64,000 bases of DNA from Gautieria morchelliformis (GCA_015179125.1 WHVA01000058.1:186001-250000), one strand, 5' to 3'; numbered from the stretch's first letter, positions 46,889 to 56,957 are shown. Notes: a model not told the origin generated them from the sequence alone. Made by a program: numbers and translations.

Positions 46889-47300
46889 CTGTAAGAACCC
46901 AGCCTTTGGCTGGTTACTTATCGGTAAAACCTTCTTCCGAACCTGAGCCTTGTGATATTCGTGCCCGAGTACATATGATCCTTATCTGTGCCCGAGAAGG
47001 GTTGCGGGCGCACCATATTCGTTGGCACTTGGGTTCGCTGCCTCCTACCCACCCTTTTATCTAACCTCGGCTACAATTTAAGCTTCGCCTTTCCGGCTAC
47101 TTAACATCAGGCTGGGATCTAGATTCGAGGATAGGCAAACCTTGTTCATATTACGGCCTCGAGGGTCTCGGCCATAAGGAGGGGATACTGTAAGAACCCG
47201 GCCTTTGGCCGGTTACTTACCGTAAAACCTTCTTCCGAACCCGAGCCTTGTGATATTCGTGCCCGAGTACATATGATCCTTATCCGCGCCCGAGCCCGAG
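46889..47300 (+). repeat. Two copies of an about 105 bp LTR-start-like segment
   Basis: TGTAAGAACCCAGCCTTTGG at 46889 and a close variant at 47190 each lead into CCTTCTTCCGAAC and GTGATATTCGTGCCCGAGTA. Before the second copy stands AAGGAGGGGATAC, which resembles a polypurine tract next to a 3' LTR. These are probably pieces of LTRs of another Gypsy family, one truncated. Confidence 0.55.
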
Positions 47301-47309
47301 CTTGAGCTC

Positions 47310-48770
47310 ATATCCGACCTTGATCCCATCTTCCTCGCTGGAGGAGGTGAGAACTCGCGTGGAAAGGCTCTCTTGCTGGCTGGGGACGATGGTCATGTCG
47401 TGGGCGGCCCTGCCACTGGCCTGGTTGCCAAGATTGTTAGCGCCATCACATCTAATGTGCTCAGATCGTGCGTTAGGTGCAGCAAAACCAGCTCGCGCTG
47501 CTGGATATTGTATTCCATCGCGATGTCCCAGCCATAGGATCATCCCAGATCCATGACTATCTTGTGGTGCGCAGCTAGAGCGTGTGCTCTCGTCTTGCCG
47601 TGGTGAAACTCGGTCCTCTCTTCAGCTGCCTTAGCCGCTGCATACCACTCAACCGTCGATATGTTCCTTTCGTTCTGGTGATCAAGCCCTTTGGCCGTGA
47701 GGCCTCCCTGTGCGTTGACTATGAAGTCCTCCTCGCCCCGGCTGGCTTTGATTCGCGCCAACAGGGAGAGGGCCGTGTATGGTATGTAGCGGAACACCTT
47801 GAAGGCTTCATCTGCTTTCAGTGGTATCGCTGGTGGGGGGGGGGAACAGTCAGCATGCGGTAACGTGCGGTGCAGGTAAAAGGTAGGCAAGGAGCGAGAG
47901 GGGCGACGTGAGGCATGTGTGGGGAAGGCCGGCCACCCTTCGTTGCAGAGCGTGCTGGCCCCTTCCCCGCTGGGTCTGCGGCGCTGCCTTTGGCCAGCTG
48001 CTTCGGTCGGCCTTTAGCCTTGACCAATCTTCCAACTCGTGGCCTTTAGCTTGCGACCAAGGACGACCTTTAGTCACTATTGGTCTGTGGTCCTAGCCGC
48101 CGTTCATGCACGGCCTTTAGCTGTCATTTACGTGCTGATTTGCTCATTGATCGCGGGCGGCCTTTAGCTGGCAGCGATGGCGCTCAGGCCTGTCACTCAG
48201 TTTGGGGGGGGGGGGGGGGGGGGGCGGCGTGTGTACTCTGGCTGGAATTGTGTGCTCACCTATGTCGAGCATGCTCGCTTTGAATCCTGGAATGGGGTCT
48301 GGGAGTTGGGCCTTCTTTCCATCCTCTTTGGCTGCCGCTCTTGCTCTCTCGATGGCTTCTTCGTCCGCAAATAGGGCACCCTGCGCTTCCGTTTGGGCTT
48401 CCGCTCGCTCATGTTGCTGATCCGCTGCCGGCTGGGGTGGGTTCGGTTGCTGCTGTGGCTGCTGGCTGGGTTGCTGGTCGGGTTGCTGGGGCTGGTGGTC
48501 GGGTTGTTGATGCTGCTGGCGGTGCGCAGTTGCTGCTATTTCAGCTCTGAGCCGCGCTATCTCCTCTTCTTGCTCCCTTAGCCTGGTCGCTACTCTTTGG
48601 CTGGTGGGTGACGGGTTTTGTGGGATGCACGCGTTCACGCTCGGTTCTTCTCTGCCTTGAATTGTGGCGGTGGGTCTAGGTAGGGGTTGGTCTTGCCACT
48701 GTCGTGGCTGTTGGCGTCCGGGCATAGCGCTAAGTGGAGCGTCCTGTTCGTTGTGCTGTTCGTGGCACAT
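47310..48770 (-). pseudogene. Gag-like fragment of a second Gypsy-type family
   Basis: On the minus strand the N-terminal part (48770-48230) is Gln/Pro-rich with a coiled coil (LREQEEEIARLRAEIAATAH). After a break the capsid-like part (47840-47310) reads FKVFRYIPYTALSLLARIKA, ISTVEWYAAAKAAEER, HHGKTRAHALAAHHKIVMDL and WDIAMEYNIQQRELVLLH. I know this motif order from gag of agaricomycete retroelements. A TGA at 47540-47542 lies in the capsid part and about 350 bp with CCTTTAG repeats separates the two parts, so it is not functional. A run of 21 G (48204-48224) lies within it. Confidence 0.6.
47985..48224. repeat. Cluster of CCTTTAG short repeats ending in a 21-base G run
   Basis: GGCCTTTAG or a one-base variant occurs near 48009, 48041, 48064, 48112 and 48159, each followed by different sequence, and a run of 21 G occupies 48204-48224. 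The related CAGCCTTTGGCTG palindrome appears at 46900 and in variant form at 47200 and 47985. Confidence 0.6.
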
Positions 48771-48786
48771 TTGTGATGGTGGGGGG

Positions 48787-49383
48787 TGTTAGCAACTAGG
48801 GCTTATGGCAGGGAAGGTTCGGTAGAGTTCTTAGAAAGCTAGAATCAAATTCACTCTCTCAGTGAATTTATTGTCACTGTTATATTAATACAATACCTAG
48901 AATCAAATTCACTACATGATTTTCAGTCAACATGCTATGGAAATATAAAAGATCCTACTCTCCTCTCTCAGTGAATTTATTGTCACTGTTATATTAATAC
49001 AATACCTAGAATCAAATTCACTACATGATTTTCAGACAACATGCTATGGAAATATAAAAGATACTACTCTCCTCTCTCAGTGAATTTATTGTCACTGAGA
49101 GAGGAGTACTATCCTGTCTCAGAAGGCATATACGTGCACCCGGCCCTTTAGCGCTCAAGAGCTTGCGCATCGAAGTCATTTCAAACTCTGCTGGGTGCAG
49201 CCGCCTGTGAAAATAGAAATAACAAAGTGAAATGGAGAGATAGGGAGTGACTGGAAATTTTCGAAAATAATCAGAGAAATGAATGCATGGTACAAGAACA
49301 ATGTGAGAAGAGATTGAAACACAATACAATAAATCGAATACGTTATGCTTGATTTTGGTGCAGGAGCATAAATGCACCCAACA
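48787..49383 (-). mobile_element. Solo LTR of the Copia element family, 597 bp, inverted orientation
   Basis: Ends are TGTTAGCAAC at 48787 and CCCAACA at 49383, the reverse complement of the termini of the intact Copia LTRs at 51712 and 56470. It is flanked by GGGGG on both sides, the likely 5 bp target duplication. It contains three copies of a 109 bp unit (starts about 48861, 48970, 49079), one more than in the full element, and it is clearly more diverged from those LTRs than they are from each other. No internal region is present. Confidence 0.88.
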
Positions 49384-50355
49384 GGGGGGTGATATTCAGA
49401 CCCAGGTGCTTGTGGGTCATCGTCCTACTCTGGTGCATGTATAGAACAAAAAGAGGGACTGTGCTATGGTGTTCGAAAAGCAAGTGACTACGGGTTTGAG
49501 TGAATGTGGTGGTGGTGGAAGAAAAAGGAACAAAGGGCAGGAAGGCGCTCGCGGCTCTGCTCAGCTGGACGCTGGTGCTGGCACCTAACTCATTACACCC
49601 TTACGGTCGTCTACCGACCAGTTGGGGAGGAGCCGAGTGTAGTAACAACTCAATGCAGTTGACACGTACTAGTTGTGAACTCCATGAAAATGATGCAGCC
49701 TCGCATAGCTCTTACGTGGAATTCATGGCGAATATACTGCATGGTCTAGACAGTGACATACAGAATGAGTTATACGCTTGAGCGGAAAAATACAAGCACC
49801 TTAGATGTACAATGGACATAGACTCCTACACTACGCATAGCGCAGTCTCTCCCTACACGCCCGCTCAGCCGTCCTACGCCATGAGCACGCCACCCATAGC
49901 AGAATCCTCCCATATGAGAGAAATACGTCAGAGAGGACGTAGGATTGCCCCCTCTGAGACAATCGACGAGCATGAGCACAGATCTGTAGAGAAGTCTTAG
50001 ATCTCACTGCAGTCAATCAAAAGTCTCACCTTGAGTGACACCAGCTCGACAGACGAAGCCACTGTGAACACCGAAGTACCCTATAATCGTACCAGATTGT
50101 CCGAACTGCCGGACATCATAAGGTTGCGAGGCATAACGCCAGGAGAGAACGTTATGAAGCCCAGCATCCCGCGTGAGATGCATAAGGCGGCGGATCAGGC
50201 TCCTCCTGTAAGGGCAACCCTGGCTGGTTGTGGAGATCACACTACCACACAACTGACAAGGGGAAATCCAAAGAGAAAGGTCTAAGGACCCCCAATGTCA
50301 GCGAGCCCGTATTATACTACGCTGCGCAGCCAGGGACAACACTTGGCACCCGCCA
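49384..50355. other. Unassigned sequence between retroelement fragments
   Basis: Plus-strand frames at 49812-50000 and 50031-50285 (for example RLSELPDIIRLRGITPGENV) look protein-like and may be gag or protease-linker debris of a retroelement. I cannot assign them. Part of the interval may be the LTR of the inverted chromovirus that follows. Confidence 0.4.
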
Positions 50356-51615
50356 TCAACCCTGCATCTCCTTGACCACCCTGACCCTTGATCGACCCTT
50401 GATGCCACCTATTACACGAGTTGCTTGATTTCCGACACTGTTCTGAGAGTGGAAGTCGGAAATTGGAGTGGAACTGGCAAGGCGAACAGAACTGGTGGAA
50501 GTTCTCTCAGAAGCGGAATCATTTCCGAAAGCGGAGGCGGAGATGGAATCGGAACTGGAAGCGGAGTCGGAAATGGAGTCGGAACTGGGTGCGGTGTTGG
50601 AACTGGAAGTGGAAAACAGGGTGTCCCCTGACATCACCCCCCCCTTAGCATGCTGCATCCTCGAAGCACGGGACACGAGGGATTGAAATGCCAGCGAGCG
50701 AATTCGGCGAGGGGCACCGGGGTGTGTCCTATAGAACTCACGGAGTTTGTCTGGAGCGGAAACATCTTGCTCCGGGACCCACGAATTCTCCTCATACCCA
50801 TACCCTTCCCATTTCAGGAGGAATTGGAGTTGTCCTCGCACAAGCCGGCTGTCCAGGATCCGTTCCACCACGTAGTGCTCTTCCCCATCTACAATTTCCG
50901 GCGGAGGTGGCAGACGAGCCTTCCGACCTGGAATTGGGTCCTCAAGCATAGGGAGTAACTTCACCACGTTGAAGACGGGGTGGAGGCGGGACATGGACAT
51001 CGGAAGTCGGAGGCGGTATGCATTCCATCCAACCCTCCGCGTCACTGTGAAGGGCCCAAGGTAGCGGTGGGCAAGCTTCTGCGAAGGACGTGTGGTGCAG
51101 ATGTCACTTGCATCTAGATACACCTTGTCTCCAACTTGGTACTCCGGGGCAGGAACCTGGTGTTGGTTGTAGTACCTTGCCATGTCATCCTTGGCCTTCG
51201 CAAGGGCCGACTTGGCTTCGGAAAGGGTGGAGTCCATGCGGTCTCGGAACTCATTGACCGTCTCGAGTCGGGAGTCAGCCTGGCGTGGTTCGAAGCCCAT
51301 CCGCGGGTGTCGTCTGGAGTCAAGCATGAAGGGAGTCTGTTGTGTGGCGGAATGGACATGGTTGTTGTATTGGAATTCCACCAGTGGAAGTAACTCATCC
51401 CAGTCATCCTGCCTCTCATTGACAAAGAGGCGGAGATATTGCTCCAACTCCTGATTGACCCATTCCGTCTGTCTGTCACCCTGCGGATGGTACGCTGTGG
51501 TGGTAGCCAGCTTTATGCCGAGCAGGCGGTAGAGCTCCCGAGTCAATTCCGCGACAAATTGCAGACCTCGGTCAGAAACAACTTGCTTCGGCATCATCAT
51601 AATAGCACCACTCAC
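50356..51615 (-). pseudogene. Inverted chromovirus fragment (element B): integrase and chromodomain
   Basis: The minus-strand frame begins inside the integrase core (VVSDRGLQFVAELTRELYRL) and continues with YHPQGDRQTEWVNQELEQYL, DKVYLDASDICTTRPSQKL and a chromodomain (YVVERILDSR...KWEGYGYEENSWV). It is related to but distinct from element A. Protease, RT and the integrase N-terminus are missing, so it is 5'-truncated at 51615. Past about 50640 the frame enters the LTR (starts with the same TGATGTCAGGGGA) and an Asn/Ser/Asp-coding minisatellite of GGAACTGGAAGC type. Confidence 0.8.
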
Positions 51616-51711
51616 CCAGAAATGTTCCCCGATTCATTAGACGTACTCTGGTTGGAATGAGCTGACGACTGGCGCAATGAACCGGAAGAAATGGCCAGGA
51701 AGGCTTGGATG
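51616..51711 (+). pseudogene. Left flank of the Copia insertion: fragment of Gypsy element C
   Basis: The frame EPEEMARKAWM leads up to the Copia insertion and can be continued after it at 56963 (LTNPGEDLSDASEENAWADD). This suggests the Copia element landed in gag or leader sequence of one older Gypsy copy. Confidence 0.45.
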
Positions 51712-52199
51712 TGTTGGGTGCATTTATGCTCCTGCACCAAAATCAAGCATAATATATTCAATTTATTGTGTGGTGTTTCAATATTTTCTCATACTGTTCT
51801 TGTACCATGCATCCATTTCTCTGCTTATTTTCGAAATTTTTCAGTCACTCTCTATCTCTCCATTTCATTCTGTTATTTCTACTTTCACAGGCGGCTGCAC
51901 CCAGCGGAGTTTGAAATGACTTCGACGCGCGAGCCCTTGGGCGCTAAAGGGCCGGGTGCAAGTATATGCCTTCTGAGACAGGATTACACTCCTCTCTCAG
52001 TGACAATAAATTCACTGAGAGAGGCGAGTAGTATTCTTCATATTTACATAGCATGTTGACTGAAAATCATGTAGTATATTTGATTCTAGGTATTGTATTA
52101 ATACATCAGTGACAATAAATTCACTGAGAGAGTATATTTGATTCTAGCTTTCTAAGAACTCTACTGAACCTTCCCTGCCATAGCCCCTAGTTGCTAACA
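51712..52199 (+). repeat. 5' LTR of the Copia element
   Basis: Contains two copies of a 109 bp unit, each carrying GTGACAATAAATTCAC. In the first, a perfect 13 bp inverted repeat (51991-52003 with 52012-52024) places CAATAAAT in the loop, presenting the AATAAA poly(A) hexamer at a hairpin tip. A GC-rich segment (GGGCGCTAAAGGGCCGGG) precedes it. Confidence 0.92.
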
Positions 52200-52213
52200 A
52201 GGGTTATGGGCCC
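52200..52213 (+). promoter_or_regulatory. Primer-binding site complementary to the initiator tRNA-Met anticodon stem-loop
   Basis: AGGGTTATGGGCCC follows the LTR at once. GGGTTATGGGCCC is the exact complement of GGGCCCATAACCC, the anticodon stem-loop of eukaryotic initiator tRNA-Met, the internal site used by Drosophila copia for half-tRNA priming. The ATG of this motif (52206-52208) is also the first ATG of the polyprotein. Confidence 0.75.
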
Positions 52214-55200
52214 CGCAGACACTTCGCAGAAGCTTTTGGGTGTGGAGAAGCTTGCAACAGATGGAAGTAATTGGCCTCTGTGGCGAGCTACTCTCACAAG
52301 TTATTTTGAGTCCAAAAATCTACTCAGGCATATAGAAGGGAGAGCCATTCGACCTCCTGATCCTCCAGTCATGCCCCCAGGCCATATTCTCACAGAAGCT
52401 GAGGAAACTCAGATTGAGAAGGCTGAGGAGAAGCTGGAGAAGTATCTTGCCAGAGAAGGACAGGCCAAAACCCAAATAATCGTCTCAGTGTCAGAGTCAC
52501 TAGCTCTGATGCTACAGAAGAGACATACAGCAAAAGAAGTCTGGGATGCATTGGTCAATGAGATGACCAAAAAGCCCAAGATGGTCCTCACCAACCTACA
52601 GAGACAGCTTCGCAGTATGAGGTGTCCTGAGGATGGAGACTTGAGAGATCACTTGGACAAGGCCCAAGACCTCTATGCTCGTCTCAATGAGATGGGAGCC
52701 AGAATTTCTGAAGGAGAGTTCACCGACATTATCCTTGCATCACTTCCACCCTCCTATGAGGCAGTTATGAATGCCCTTACCACGTCGCTCGAAGAATGTG
52801 GAATGCCCTTAGTGCCTGATGATATTATCAGAGTACTAAAGGCTCAATACGACAGGAGAAAGACTCTCAATATTTCACAAGAAGAGCAGGCATTTATTGG
52901 TTCATCTACGAAAGGGCAGAAGGGCCGGAAAGACCCGAAGGTGTCTACATGCACTAATTGCCACAAGCCTGGACATGCTATAGAGAGTTGCTGGGCTAAA
53001 GGAGGTGGTAAAGAAGGCCAGGGGCCACGTCAGAAGAAGAAAGCGAAGGCCAAAAAGAAGAAGGGCAAAGCCAAGGCGAATGTTGCCGAAGAAGTGTCCT
53101 CTGAGGAGGATGAGAGTGGCAGTCCAGCCGCTTTCGCCAACTTCGACTGCTCTAATTTGAGTAGTTTATCTCTGGACACTGTTGTTATCCTCGACACTGG
53201 AACGACCGCACATATGACCCCTCACAAGAATTTATTGAGGGATTACAGTCCATTCTCACAGCCACGCACAATTCGTGCAGCCAACAAAGGCACTTTTGAT
53301 GCCTTCGGTTCAGGCTCACTCGTGCTATCTAACAAGGTTGGAGATAAGACTGTGAACATTACATTGAAGGATACGTTCCACGCGCCAAAAATGGCTGTTA
53401 CCCTCATCTCGATCGGCCGGTGCGATGATGCAGGCTATAACACACAAATAGCTGATCAGAAATGCACAATATCCAATCGTAAAGGCAGGATATTGATGCA
53501 AGCACCGAAGCTGAATGGCTTATATCGATTTGATTTACAACACACAAGTGCCGAAGCGCATGTATGCGCATCAGCCATGGAAATACATCAAAAAATGGGG
53601 CACATTTCACAAAAGTCCCTACAGCACTTGCTCAACCGTGGCATGATATTAGGCATTGAATTGAGCTCAAAAGGTGACAAGGTTGTTTGCGATGCGTGCA
53701 TTCAGGCGAAGATTGCACGTAAATCACTTCCTCAGGAACCCAGAAGCCGATCATCAAAATTCGGTGACAGAATTTATTCTGATGTCTGGGGACCAGCGAG
53801 ACACTCCACAATTGACAAGAAATCCTATTATGTGTCTTTCATTGACGACTACTCAAGAGAATCGGTTATCTATTTGATGGCAAACAAATCGGAAGCATTT
53901 TCAAAATACAAACTCTACGAGGCCTTGATGCTTCGACAGAGGAATATGCACATCAAAGCACTTGTTTCCGACAGAGGGGGCGAATACACAAGCTCAGAAT
54001 TTGAACAGCATTTGGCCAAGCAAGGCACGAAGCATCGGTTAACCGTGCACGACACCCCAGAGTCAAATGGTGTTGCTGAACGTTTAAACCGAACTCTAGT
54101 TGAAAGAGCTCGTGCCATGCTATTGGAATCAAGTCTTCCTAAGACTCTATGGGGGCATGCAATTTTGCACGCCAACTATCTTAGGAATCGGACACATACA
54201 AGAGCTTTGCCAGACAAAACCCCTTTTGAAATGATCCATCACGAGAAACCGAACCTGAAAGACATACACGTGTGGGGAATTGAAGTCTACGTTAAAGTCA
54301 AAGAGGGAAACAAACTAGCAGCCCGTGCCAAAAGAGCTCGGTGGATAGGAATCTCTGGACAGAGCCATGGTCACTGCATCTACTGGCCTGACTCTCAGAA
54401 GGTTTCTGTCGAGCGGAATATTATATTTGACTCAGAGATGAAGGGGGGCAAAGCTCCAATCATTTCTATTGAAGAGTCACAGCTACCTACGTCCAGAAAA
54501 ATGGTACAGGCCATCTCGGCGCCAGCACCTATGCCTAGCCGCTTAGTCAGCGAAGAGGCAAAGATCGAGGAAATTGATGATGATGAACCAGAGGAACGTC
54601 TGAAAGAGCTGCAACCCAGTCAGACTGTTGATGCCAGACCTAAAGAAGCTGCTCCAACAAGGAGAAGCGAGAGAATCCGTCAGCAGCAGGCGCAGCCGGC
54701 CCCAAGTGGTCCCGTAACAAGATCTCAAACTAAGAGACATGCTGGTGCAGATATCACTACACTAGCTTACGAGGACATTGAGGACTATCAAGACAAATTA
54801 TTCGAACAAGATTTATCCTCTGTCACTGACGGCATCAGTGATTATAACCTTGCCATCAGTACACTTTCGACCTCCGATCAAAACAAAGATAATGTGCTGC
54901 CGGATTTGAATCAGACCGAGCCTAGCAATGCAGATGAAGCCTTAAATGATCCTATGTGGAAAGCATCGATGGATAAAGAGTATAAGGTGCTACTCGACAA
55001 AGGTGTATGGGAAGTGGTTAAACCACCTCCTGGGGCAAATATTGTCGGAAATAGATGGGTATTCCTCTGGAAACGCAATCCAGAAGGTGAACCCATCACA
55101 CCTAGATCGAGGATGGTCGCCCAAGGCTTTACACAAAGTTTTGGAGTCGACTACAATGAAACCTATGCACCTGTTGCTCGGATGACTTCCTTACGGATTA

Positions 55201-56456
55201 TATGTGCCATTGCTGCCAGGAACAACTGGCCTATTCACCAAATGGATGTGGACAGTGCGTATTTGAATGCTACACTGCCAGAACCTATTTACATGAGACA
55301 GCCGTATGGATATGAGACCGGAGACAAAGATGATGTCCTCCTGCTGAAGAAAGCACTTTACGGCCTCAAACAGTCTGGAAGGGAATGGTACAAACGTCTG
55401 AGTGGTGAATTTCTCAAGTTAGGATTCACTAAATCAGCTTCGGATGGAGCTGTATTTTGCAGACGTGGACCGAGAGGGCATGCGATTATTGCAACAGCGG
55501 TGGACGACCTCACTATCACAGCTGAGAGTCAACCAATCCTCGATGAGGTAAAGCATGACCTTGCCCAGGTTTTTAGTATGAAAGACCTAGGCGAGATTCA
55601 CTGGCTTTTGAACCTCAAAATCGAAAGAGATTGGAATAACAAATCGATTGCAATATCACAAGCCACATACATCCAGAAAATCATCAAAAAATTCAATCTG
55701 GATGATGCCAAAACATTTTCCACGCCTCTCGACCCAGCCGTTAAATTATCCAGGGACCAATGCCCTTCCACAGATGAAGACAAACAGAAGATGTCAAGAA
55801 TTCCATACAGACAAGCGATAGGATCATTGATGTGGGCAGCAGTAGCCACTCGACCGGACATTGCGTTCGCAGTGTCATTACTTTCTCAATTCCTCGAAAA
55901 CCCAGGTCCAACACATTGGCATGCAGTCAAACGTGTCTTTAAATATCTAAAAGGCACGATGGACTACAAATTGACACTTGGGAAAAATCGAGACGGCCTC
56001 ATTGGGTATTCAGATGCGGATTGGGCTTCTCAAGAGCACAGGCACTCATACTCGGCTTATATTTTTCAGATTGATGGAGGGACAGTATCATGGAGTTGTC
56101 AAAAACAATCCATAGTAGCCCTATCATCAACTGAAGCCGAATTCGTTGCCCTGACTCATGCGAGCAAAGAAGCCTTATGGATGCGCCACTTTATTTCTGA
56201 AGTATTCCAACCGCTGAATTATCCCATCAAACTTTATTCAGACAATCAATCAGCCATTGCCATCGTCTATGGCACTCAACAACACACGAGGACCAAGCAT
56301 TTCGACATTAGATTATATTTCATCCGAGATATAGTCGAAGATGAAGAAATTAAGCTTGTGTACCTACCAACGGAACACATGCTAGCCGATCTTCTCACTA
56401 AAGGACTTCCTAGTCCTAGAGTGAGAATCCTCAACGAGAGAATCGGAATATATTAA
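52206..56456 (+). CDS. Copia Gag-Pol polyprotein, intact
   Basis: One open frame of 1416 residues from the ATG in the primer-binding site. Order: UBN2-type gag (NWPLWRATLTSYFESKN, MRCPEDGDLRDHLDK), CCHC knuckle CTNCHKPGHAIESC (about residues 252-265), a Lys-rich patch, protease ILDTGTTAHMTP (about 332), GAG-pre-integrase HQKMGHISQKSLQHLL with CDACIQAK, integrase core SDVWGPARHSTIDKKSYYV, LVSDRGGEYTSSEFEQHL and the DDE glutamate in PESNGVAERLNR, reverse transcriptase RWVFLWKRN, YAPVARMTSLR, MDVDSAYLNATL and TAVDDLTI (YVDD-type active site), and RNase H YSDADWASQEHRHSYS with LSSTEAEFVAL. No stop or frameshift is seen. The protein would package, copy and insert the element. Translation as one frame implies that Gag excess must come from processing or RNA control. 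Confidence 0.95.
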   Translation: MGPADTSQKLLGVEKLATDGSNWPLWRATLTSYFESKNLLRHIEGRAIRPPDPPVMPPGHILTEAEETQIEKAEEKLEKYLAREGQAKTQIIVSVSESLALMLQKRHTAKEVWDALVNEMTKKPKMVLTNLQRQLRSMRCPEDGDLRDHLDKAQDLYARLNEMGARISEGEFTDIILASLPPSYEAVMNALTTSLEECGMPLVPDDIIRVLKAQYDRRKTLNISQEEQAFIGSSTKGQKGRKDPKVSTCTNCHKPGHAIESCWAKGGGKEGQGPRQKKKAKAKKKKGKAKANVAEEVSSEEDESGSPAAFANFDCSNLSSLSLDTVVILDTGTTAHMTPHKNLLRDYSPFSQPRTIRAANKGTFDAFGSGSLVLSNKVGDKTVNITLKDTFHAPKMAVTLISIGRCDDAGYNTQIADQKCTISNRKGRILMQAPKLNGLYRFDLQHTSAEAHVCASAMEIHQKMGHISQKSLQHLLNRGMILGIELSSKGDKVVCDACIQAKIARKSLPQEPRSRSSKFGDRIYSDVWGPARHSTIDKKSYYVSFIDDYSRESVIYLMANKSEAFSKYKLYEALMLRQRNMHIKALVSDRGGEYTSSEFEQHLAKQGTKHRLTVHDTPESNGVAERLNRTLVERARAMLLESSLPKTLWGHAILHANYLRNRTHTRALPDKTPFEMIHHEKPNLKDIHVWGIEVYVKVKEGNKLAARAKRARWIGISGQSHGHCIYWPDSQKVSVERNIIFDSEMKGGKAPIISIEESQLPTSRKMVQAISAPAPMPSRLVSEEAKIEEIDDDEPEERLKELQPSQTVDARPKEAAPTRRSERIRQQQAQPAPSGPVTRSQTKRHAGADITTLAYEDIEDYQDKLFEQDLSSVTDGISDYNLAISTLSTSDQNKDNVLPDLNQTEPSNADEALNDPMWKASMDKEYKVLLDKGVWEVVKPPPGANIVGNRWVFLWKRNPEGEPITPRSRMVAQGFTQSFGVDYNETYAPVARMTSLRIICAIAARNNWPIHQMDVDSAYLNATLPEPIYMRQPYGYETGDKDDVLLLKKALYGLKQSGREWYKRLSGEFLKLGFTKSASDGAVFCRRGPRGHAIIATAVDDLTITAESQPILDEVKHDLAQVFSMKDLGEIHWLLNLKIERDWNNKSIAISQATYIQKIIKKFNLDDAKTFSTPLDPAVKLSRDQCPSTDEDKQKMSRIPYRQAIGSLMWAAVATRPDIAFAVSLLSQFLENPGPTHWHAVKRVFKYLKGTMDYKLTLGKNRDGLIGYSDADWASQEHRHSYSAYIFQIDGGTVSWSCQKQSIVALSSTEAEFVALTHASKEALWMRHFISEVFQPLNYPIKLYSDNQSAIAIVYGTQQHTRTKHFDIRLYFIRDIVEDEEIKLVYLPTEHMLADLLTKGLPSPRVRILNERIGIY

Positions 56457-56469
56457 GCTTGAGGGGGCG

Positions 56470-56957
56470 TGTTGGGTGCATTTATGCTCCTGCACCAAAA
56501 TCAAGCATAATATATTCAATTTATTGTGTGGTGTTTCAATATTTTCTCATACTGTTCTTGTACCATGCATCCATTTCTCTGCTTATTTTCGAAATTTTTC
56601 AGTCACTCTCTATCTCTCCATTTCATTCTGTTATTTCTACTTTCACAGGCGGCTGCACCCAGCGGAGTTTGAAATGACTTCGACGCGCGAGCCCTTGGGC
56701 GCTAAAGGGCCGGGTGCAAGTATATGCCTTCTGAGACAGGATTACACTCCTCTCTCAGTGACAATAAATTCACTGAGAGAGGCGAGTAGTATTCTTCATA
56801 TTTACATAGCATGTTGACTGAAAATCATGTAGTATATTTGATTCTAGGTATTGTATTAATACATCAGTGACAATAAATTCACTGAGAGAGTATATTTGAT
56901 TCTAGCTTTCTAAGAACTCTACCGAACCTTCCCTGCCATAGCCCCTAGTTGCTAACA
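56470..56957 (+). repeat. 3' LTR of the Copia element
   Basis: Same length and, by eye, same sequence as the 5' LTR except one base at 56923. It carries the same two 109 bp units and AATAAA hairpin. Confidence 0.93.

Larger units (their letters stand above)
51712..56957 (+). mobile_element. Intact, young Ty1/Copia retrotransposon (5246 bp)
   Basis: Both LTRs are 488 bp (51712-52199 and 56470-56957), begin TGTTGGGTGC and end GCTAACA, and by eye differ only at 52165/56923 (T versus C in ACTCTAC[T/C]GAACC). The target duplication GGATG is present at 51707-51711 and 56958-56962. A polypurine tract (TTGAGGGGGCG) sits just before the 3' LTR. One uninterrupted polyprotein lies between. All features needed for autonomous movement appear present. 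Confidence 0.95.

Noticed and set aside
49500..49781. Candidate gene starting with a Val-rich segment
   Set aside because: No homology or splice signal could be recognised and it lies among retroelement debris, so it was left unassigned.
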